From Trichuris trichiura (lineage: Eukaryota; Nematoda; Enoplea; Trichinellida; Trichuridae), in NCBI GenBank assembly GCA_037903355.1, contig JBAJFE010000014.1, positions 2,914,001 to 2,978,000 on the forward strand: DNA of 64,000 bases, in the 5' to 3' direction. The translations under genes and the position numbers were made by a program. Shown here piece by piece: positions 58,900 through 64,000 of this stretch (the first letter of the stretch is position 1; every line of letters starts with the position of its first letter). The notes beneath the pieces were generated by a model. It was not told the DNA's origin. It saw only the letters and a program-made list of their open reading frames with translations, and searched no databases.

Positions 58900-61504
58900 C
58901 ATGTCTGACGACGAAAATTTGTGCAGTCTTTACATGACTCCCTATATTTAATTACAAGGATGCTATCTTTCATTTAACAAACTTCATGTTGCGCATATTT
59001 CACACAGAAGTTGCTTGTTTGAATGGTCAAGCTACCTTTTCCTGTAGGCTCAGAATTTTCGCCGCAAATTATGCCTTGCTGTCGCCGGTAAATAGACATA
59101 ATTATTTTTATTAAATTTAGGAAATCAATAAGCTTGCGAAGATACCCAAACTTAGCTAAATAAGATAAGTTGAGAAGATGAGAAAAACCAAATTTGCTTA
59201 GGTTTTCACCGTCTTAGATTCCTCGTGACGAAACTGAGGATAACACAAAGCACTTGAGAAGTGCGATCAACATTGTCTATACATCACCAAATTAAGCATT
59301 TGTCTACAGTTAAGATCATCTATTGAGTCTGCACACTGCAGATTTTATTTACAGACTAATCTATTTAGGAAACTAAAAGAATGCTGGAAATTTCAGGTCT
59401 CTTCTTCAGCCATGCTTAGCAAACCGATTAATCGGCCATGAATTAAAATTTACATTACAAATACGGATAAACCTGCTGTGAAATGCGGTACTCTATTAAT
59501 CATACCGAATGGCAGGCGCTAGTTTTCCTTGCTCTTCTTTTAGGCAGAGCTTTACGGGCTCACCACCTTTCCATTATCAGCGCTGATTCAAATGTAATGA
59601 AAAAGTCAGACTTGATTAAGACGAACAAGGAAGATAAGCAGACAGCTTAAAGGTGGGAGACACGAATCAAAACAGAAAAAAATTTAAAAAGTAAACTAAG
59701 CCGGGATACCATAAGTAGAAAAATGCTTAAAAGAGATGTTTTCCATTAAATGCTTGTGTGCTACTGCGGTGGAAAACTTCACCTCAGTGGTAAACTTTCA
59801 CAAAGCTATCTCCAATCAGATGTGAAAAATGGCGATGGTGCGGTTGTTTTTCTGGCTTTAACTTTGGTTGTGTGGAGACTGTGCGACCAAACTTGCCCCT
59901 GTTTCTCTGCTAAACCTTAGTTTCAGGCATTCTGACAGGCCAAATGTGCTGACGTTGCTAACATGCCAGTTCACGGACAAACATGAGTACGAGAAAGGAG
60001 CGGTATTGTATGCTCAAGATTTCGGTGATGCACATTTTTACGAATTAACGTAATTTATGCGTTCTGCGCCCAGAACCACAAAAGATACCGAGAACGAAGG
60101 TCTTGTCACATAGTCTAATAATGCACACTGCATATAGGAATCTCTGACTGCGCGCCCTGCATGAATCAAGTACATTTCCAGAGAAAAACAGATGCTTTTG
60201 CCAGTTTGCAGATATCGTTCATGTTGCAGCCGCATGAGTTTATGGGTGAGCGAAGGTATCCCATCCCTGTGCTCAGGACAAGGGCCTGTAGGGCAAAAGT
60301 TCCTCTTGCCATTTTCTTTTCATGTTTAGTTGAGATCCATTTTTTCAGCGTTGTTATGTTCACCAGACGAAGAAGGAAAACTGAAGGCAAACCCAAAGCG
60401 CTAGCAACTAATAATGAGCCAGACGGGAAAACTGTTTCCATCACGTCACTTCCAATATTCGCAGTAAAATTAGCCAGATTGATTAGCTTAGCCTTGATCG
60501 TGAGCAAGGCAAATGAACAGCACAATTTTAACATCCGTTTTTTATTAGCTAAACTTTAGCGTACATGTCGAAATCGCTTTGTTGCTTAACTGACCGCCGC
60601 TATGAGCGTGATGGAGAAGCTCCTGCACCAGAAAAGGACAGTGACAAGAAATCAGTGGAAAAATCTAGTTTAGAATCTGTAGATGCAAGACGTTTGATCC
60701 TAAAGGCGCTGCCAGTAGTTTACTGCAGCGAACTTGACCCCATGAACAGGGCTTACCTATGACGACCTACTGGAATAAAAGTTGGAAAGCGCGTCAAACA
60801 AAATATGCATTAGACATGTCCAAGAAGAACTATTCATTTAAAGAAATTTAATATCACTAATAGGATCATACTCCATTTTTGCCGCTGTCATTGGTCCAGC
60901 CGAGTCCTTACTATAAAAAATGAGCTTCGATGCTTGCTTCACAAACCTCACCGTGAAATGACTCCTGCTAGTACATTAAACAGTACTGCTACCTATATTC
61001 GGTCTAGCTCCAGAAGGAAACGTCTGCAGCAGACCGTACTTGTGAGCGGCGCTACTTATTAGATGCATGCAATTGCATTAACTGAGTACAGAATGAGAAC
61101 ACATTCCATTTTCCTCTGCAACGATACGGTTGTTGAAAAGTTATCCAAAAAAGCTGTGCACAGGCGAGAGGCTTATTACAGCTCACTGAGCAGGTCCCAA
61201 TGGTAAAAAGGCAATGAGCAAAAGCACCAACAGAAAACTTATTGAGGCACCGGTTTAACAATCTGCAACTGGACTATTGCTGATCTTATTTCCGATGATT
61301 CAGTGACACGCCTGCTCAGCATAAATTCAGCAACTTCTTATCTGAGACCGTGGATGACTTGAGAGAGATGTTCAGAAAGTTACTGGAAAGACGGTGCCGT
61401 GTCTAATAGAACCCTAATCGATGGACTGAAACATATTTACTCTTATCTCCGTTATCTTCGAACTTGTACGGAAAGATAGCTTTATCCGATGCTGCGCCAG
61501 TGTA
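58900..61504. other. Gene-poor sequence
   Basis: Overlapping ORFs on both strands at 60160-60560 and a 65-codon ORF at 60565-60762 have no motif or splice support. Nothing else recognised. Confidence 0.35.
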
Positions 61505-62650
61505 GTACAAACTGTTCCTAAAGTAATCATTTTTCTCGTGATACGTAAAATCTTTGTTTTGAGGTCAGAGCTAACGTTAAATTTCTATCCAAGCTTGGCT
61601 GGCAGCTGAGGAGGATTATTCAACCATTGCTGCAGGCTTACGAAAGTAGTGCACCATATAAATCTGCTGTTTATGAGTGGATAAGGCGTTTCAAGGAGGG
61701 CAGAGAGGCCATCGAAGACGACCGGAGAGCAGGAAGACCAGCAGCCGCAACTAGCGAGGGAACCGCAGCTCATGTCCGGAACCTAATGGAAGGAGACCGC
61801 GGAATTACTATCAGAAGGATTGCTAGAATGGTTGGGTCTCCTTCTATTCAGCATTTGAAATATTGCGTGAAACTGTTGGTCTGTGGAAGCTCTCAGCTCG
61901 GTGGGTTCTGAAAGCGTTGCGCGACGAACAGCTGGTTCGACGCATTAACCTTTTTCAGGAGCTTTTAACGAAGATTGAAGCAAATGAAATCCGTTTTTAA
62001 CCTTACTGGCACGGAAGATGAAACCTGGATCTACCAATATGACCTGAAAGTAAGATGCAATCCCAGCAGTGGTTACTGAGGGGTCAGCAGGTCCAGTCAA
62101 ATTCAAAGCAGAGCGGTCGGCTAGAAAGGTTACGGCGACCACATTCTGGGACTTACACGGAGTTATTTTGACTGACTTCCTCGAAGGAGAGCGAACAGTC
62201 ACGGCAAGTTATTACAAAGCGAAAATTAAAGACCGCACTGGCAAGAAAACTGCGTGGCAAGTTGCATCTCTGTGTCCTCTTCCATCACGATAACGCGCCA
62301 GCTCATTCGTCAAGGACTGTGAGGACTTTTCTTCAGGAGTTTCAGTGTGAAGTCATTTTACATCCCCCCTACAGTCCAGATCTTAGTCCGTCTGACTTTT
62401 TTCTCTTCCCAAGGTCAAGGGAACGTTTAAAAGGCACGCTGTTCGAGTCAATGGATGACGCGAAACGCGCTGTCTCGATTTGGTGCAATATGCAGCCCCC
62501 AGGGTTCTACAAGGAAGGCTAGCGGAGGTAAAGACACTATCTGCAGAAGTGCATAGAGGTTGACGGAAGATATGTTGAGAAATAAGTTTAATATCGATGC
62601 AAATAAAATGTTTATTTAATTTTTCCATGATTTTTTCGAACAACCCTCAT
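61505..62650 (+). pseudogene. Mariner (DD34D) transposon, decayed
   Basis: About 1.15 kb. Transposase fragments in order: WIRRFKEGREAIEDDRRAGRP and GDRGITIRRIARMVG (N-terminal helix-turn-helix region, 61627-61850); DETWIYQYD with the first catalytic aspartate (about 62015-62045); FHHDNAPAHSSRTVRTFLQE with the second (62284-62345); and YSPDLSPSDFFLFP with the third (about 62370-62412). There are 34 residues between the last two aspartates, the mariner spacing. Frameshifts and stops separate the parts. The right end, in reverse complement GGTTGTTCGAAAAAATCATG (62632-62649 region), has a weak counterpart at 61508-61535 (TGTTCCTAAAGTAATCAT). Confidence 0.85.
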
Positions 62651-62801
62651 ATTTTAACTTACTGCCTTTGTTTTCAATACCAGAATTTCGATAACCACTT
62701 TTCGCAACATTTTTTTTATTCTAAGGCTTGAAACTACATTTGCACTTCATTTATCTAATGTTCTTACTTACACTTAAACCTTGATCAAACTCCAACGTTC
62801 A

Positions 62802-62840
62802 CCACTGAAGAGAGAGCATGAGAGGTTCCGAAAGCTACGG
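62802..62840 (+). ncRNA. Decayed hammerhead ribozyme
   Basis: Plus strand: CCA, CTGAAGA, then a 5' stem II arm that no longer pairs with GGTTCCG, followed by GAA, AGCT, A, CGG. The 3' half is perfect; the 5' stem II strand is lost. Confidence 0.5.
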
Positions 62841-64000
62841 AGATTTTAAAAGAAGCATCTAATTCCTGAACTGTTATAGATTATCACTGAGTAAACAGCT
62901 TTTCTTTGTCTTTGTATTGTAAAGCACTGCATGTGAACACGGCAAGTTTTGTACTGCCTACTTGAAACTCTTGGCAATAAAATTTTTGAAACAATATTAT
63001 TAGTGAAATATGGTACTGAACGAAATCATTATAAATGTTTTGCTGAGCTAGCAATCTCATTTTTAAACATGAAAACAGCTCTAACAATTGTCATACCTGC
63101 CTTTAAGTAGCTTGGAGTTTCTTTCTTCGTGACTGCAGTGCTAGTTCAAATGCCTGAGAGGTATTACAGGTACAGTCCGAATGGAAATTTCATGCGTAGC
63201 ATGTGCACTTACCTGTAGGAATTGCTTTGGAAACTTTGACATGTAACGGAGAAAGTGCTCGCCATAACAGTGTCTGTCCAATGAAAATGGTCAATATTAC
63301 GAGCTTGTAATCATGAATAAAGTGATTGATTCTCACCATGGGTTAAAATCAATTCCGTAGGTTTCAAAGACAATAACAGTCGAAACAATCATCGTCAGTT
63401 GCTTGCATGTTCTCACTTGCATTCGCTGCACGAACGGCAGGTACAGTCTATTTTCTTTTAAGACAGTAAACAAGCGCCTGAAATGATTTCTTTTTGCGAA
63501 ACTTCGCTTCTCATTCTGGTGATTTTAAGGAAAGAATGAGAAGCGAAGAGATTAATTTCTAAGTGGCGCATAAGAAGAAGGGAGAATTTTTGGACGAAGA
63601 TAACATGATATTTCAGAATACAGAAAGCATTAATATTTAATCAATATTAATAATGATTAGTAATAGTAATTAAATTTTACAGTCACGATGATTAGATTTA
63701 TTTGCTCACTATACGCATGCAATAATTAGTCGCTATAGCTGACATACCAGGATCTTGAAAAGAATTAAATTTCAATATCTTTTATCCTTCCGTAATGTTG
63801 AACGAACTGCTGCCAAACCAAATGCCGAAAGTCGTATTTCGTTGTTCTCATGACAGATCGGCTACTTAAAAAGTTTCCCTTTTTGTTCTGCTAACGTTCT
63901 TCCTACTTTCTGCAGCTGACAGTACATATTCACGCCATCGAGACATTTCATACAGTTTTCCTGCCGCATTCTCCAATTTAATCGTTGCCTTCCAGCCACT
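62841..64000. other. Intergenic to window end
   Basis: No supported gene. Contains a hairpin with 16-bp arms at 63502-63517 and 63533-63548 (CTTCGCTTCTCATTCT and inverse) and an AT-only stretch near 63628-63680. Confidence 0.45.

Noticed and set aside
60161..60762. Overlapping ORFs on both strands and a 65-codon ORF beginning at 60565
   Set aside because: Both strands are open over the same stretch, which suggests composition rather than coding; no family signature.

Overview
The window is eukaryotic and most likely from a nematode. Genes are split by short introns, many of them 48-78 nt. The RAD6-type E2 enzyme carries the long acidic C-terminal extension reported as conserved in nematode UBC-1 proteins, and a splice acceptor sits 7 nt before the NUBP2 start codon, as expected for spliced-leader trans-splicing. 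The DNA is AT-rich and full of old mobile elements, so it comes from a repeat-laden genome rather than a compact one. I did not identify the species.

Host genes. Positions 1-3684 (minus strand) hold NUBP2 (cut by the window edge) downstream of a UBC-1/RAD6 homologue; the two lie 457 bp apart on one strand and could be co-transcribed. Positions 6126-7606 (plus) encode the proteasome deubiquitinase Rpn11/PSMD14 in six exons. Positions 17856-18795 are a divergent head-to-head histone pair with an intact H2A and a frameshifted H2B. Positions 24084-24476 are a small two-exon gene. Positions 39838-44196 are a ten-exon coiled-coil gene in which every internal intron is phase 0. Positions 47923-48171 (minus) are a possible secreted peptide. 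UBC-1 and Rpn11 both act in the ubiquitin-proteasome pathway, but 2.4 kb separates them and nothing ties them together functionally here.

Mobile elements. Penelope-like elements (PLEs; reverse transcriptase plus GIY-YIG endonuclease) dominate. One nearly complete copy lies at 9329-12048 inside a 15-bp target duplication. A second, at 30341-33561 inside a 13-bp duplication, is a reverse transcriptase unit with its 3' end repeated in inverted orientation. Shorter PLE 3' fragments lie at about 12930-13610 and 19306-19988. DNA transposons include a 158-bp hAT MITE with a perfect 8-bp duplication (5075-5232), pogo/Tigger-type elements (14759-15072, 19989-20689, 26560-27450), a probable hAT derivative (25815-26541) and a decayed mariner (61505-62650).

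Main discovery. The PLEs, and a set of short palindromic repeats without any coding capacity, carry hammerhead ribozyme cores: CUGANGA, a closed stem II, then GAA followed by a four-base palindrome (usually AGCU) in place of stem III. This is the loop-less stem III architecture described for PLE-associated small hammerheads that act as dimers. I count about eight well-formed copies and a similar number of decayed ones. One copy has ACGU in place of AGCU, a change that keeps the palindrome and so supports dimeric pairing. The RT-less palindromes (23363-23830, 28598-28785, 34330-34725, 36873-37078, 44700-45060) look like non-autonomous, ribozyme-bearing derivatives and are the strongest candidates for something under-described.

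The stretch from about 45.1 to 61.5 kb is almost free of recognisable genes.
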